Positions 63,576 to 64,000 of a stretch of 64,000 nt of DNA are shown in pieces (position 1 is the first letter of the stretch; the number at the start of each line of letters is the position of its first letter). This DNA comes from Bifidobacterium goeldii. GTDB taxonomy: Bacteria > Actinomycetota > Actinomycetes > Actinomycetales > Bifidobacteriaceae. A program made the translations under genes and the position numbers. The notes under the pieces are model-generated. The model was not told the origin of the DNA and did not search any database. It worked only from the letters and a program-made list of their open reading frames with translations. The DNA is taken from assembly GCF_003951095.1 (NCBI RefSeq), contig NZ_QXGL01000002.1, positions 124,001 to 188,000 of the forward strand, read 5' to 3'.

Positions 63576-64000
63576 ATGTTCTCATTGAAGCGTCTAGCAG
63601 CGGTAGCTGCTTCCGTGCTCACTGTTGCCAGTCTTGCTGCTTGCGGTGCTGCAAACGCTGCACCGTCGAGCAGTGACTCAGGCAATGACAACGGAACCAT
63701 TACTGTTAACGTTGGCACGATGGGTACGTACAGCCCATATAGCATCAAGAACACAGACGGCAGCTACACCGGCTATGACTTGGAAGTGCTGAAGGCTGTG
63801 CAGAAGGTGGAGCCTACGTTGAAGTTTGAATTCCATGCGGCTGCTTGGGATTCACTGTTCACAGCTCTTGATGCCAATAAGAATCAGATGATTGCTAACG
63901 AAATTGGTAAGACGAAAGAACGCGAGCAGAAGTACATTTTCACGAAGAACAGCTACAACTACAGCACTCGTAACATCATTGTGAAGAAGGGTACTAAGGG
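63576..64000 (+). CDS. Amino acid ABC transporter binding lipoprotein, 3' end cut by window
   Basis: First ~141 residues. Signal peptide MFSLKRLAAVAASVLTVASL with lipobox LAAC, then a Ser/Asn/Asp linker. The mature part, NVGTMGTYSPYSIKNTDGSYTGYDLEVLKAV and ANEIGKTKEREQKYIFT, is the SBP family 3 (polar amino acid, cystine-type) pattern: T-Y-x-P-Y/F-x, G-Y-D-L-E-V, and I-G-x-T-x-E-R. The frame is open to the window edge. GGGGGA lies upstream of the ATG. Permease and ATPase genes are expected downstream, outside the window. Confidence 0.9.
   Translation, partial: MFSLKRLAAVAASVLTVASLAACGAANAAPSSSDSGNDNGTITVNVGTMGTYSPYSIKNTDGSYTGYDLEVLKAVQKVEPTLKFEFHAAAWDSLFTALDANKNQMIANEIGKTKEREQKYIFTKNSYNYSTRNIIVKKGTK

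Noticed and set aside
1..64000. tRNA, rRNA, CRISPR, prophage or IS search by eye
   Set aside because: No cloverleaf with a CCA/TPsiC signature, no direct-repeat array, no transposase or integrase gene was seen; a tool scan could still find a small RNA I missed.

Overview
The window is a chromosomal segment of a Bifidobacterium, most likely from the B. adolescentis/dentium group. This rests on recognising the proteins (no search was run), on the moderately high GC, and on the strong AGGAGG-type ribosome binding sites with several GTG/TTG starts. The clearest pointer is a GH172 enzyme whose two catalytic glutamates fall at positions 270 and 291, the numbering I recall for the B. dentium enzyme. 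I see no rRNA, tRNA, CRISPR array, prophage or insertion sequence.

Layout: 1-13.3 kb is core housekeeping (cysS 3' end, a CDF-like transporter, ffh, a membrane-anchored phosphatase/nuclease, rpsP-khpA-rimM, a nucleoside hydrolase, trmD, rsmD, recG, rpmB). 13.3-27 kb is mixed metabolism and transport (a PfkB-like protein lacking its catalytic Asp, an MFS transporter, a methyltransferase, two acetyltransferases, a ketopantoate-reductase-like enzyme, a HAD phosphatase, an amino acid permease, an anchored lipase, FadD, a secreted L,D-transpeptidase). 27-36.9 kb holds a fused CydDC-type ABC exporter, a two-gene uncharacterised surface locus (serine/glycine-rich single-pass protein plus beta-helix protein), an aminotransferase, a TetR regulator and an MscS channel.

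36.9-53.8 kb is a carbohydrate island, all on the minus strand. The first part has GH36 alpha-galactosidase, GH42 beta-galactosidase, two solute-binding lipoproteins without permeases, and a LacI regulator. The second part is a complete fructo-oligosaccharide/difructose-anhydride module: binding protein, two permeases, GH172, GH32 and a LacI regulator, with three AACCGGTT operators in front. The logic is import of a short fructan or difructose dianhydride, cleavage by GH172 to inulobiose, hydrolysis by GH32, and control by the local LacI protein. The binding-protein gene is out of frame at a G10 tract inside its lipobox region, either a phase-variation switch or a sequencing error.

53.8-64 kb returns to envelope and lipid functions (ddl, gpsA, plsC, TetR regulator, murA, a dihydroorotate-dehydrogenase-family enzyme, a CPBP protease), then an orphan LuxR-type response regulator and the 5' end of an amino-acid binding lipoprotein.

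Beyond the genes, I found three dispersed intergenic repeat types: a ~70-nt palindromic element (two copies with compensatory arm changes), a ~50-nt double-hairpin REP-like repeat (three copies), and a ~62-nt element bounded by GTGGGGAAA/TTTCACCAC (two copies). I also saw Asp/Asn-rich low-complexity insertions in otherwise conserved enzymes (TrmD, RecG, the ABC exporter).
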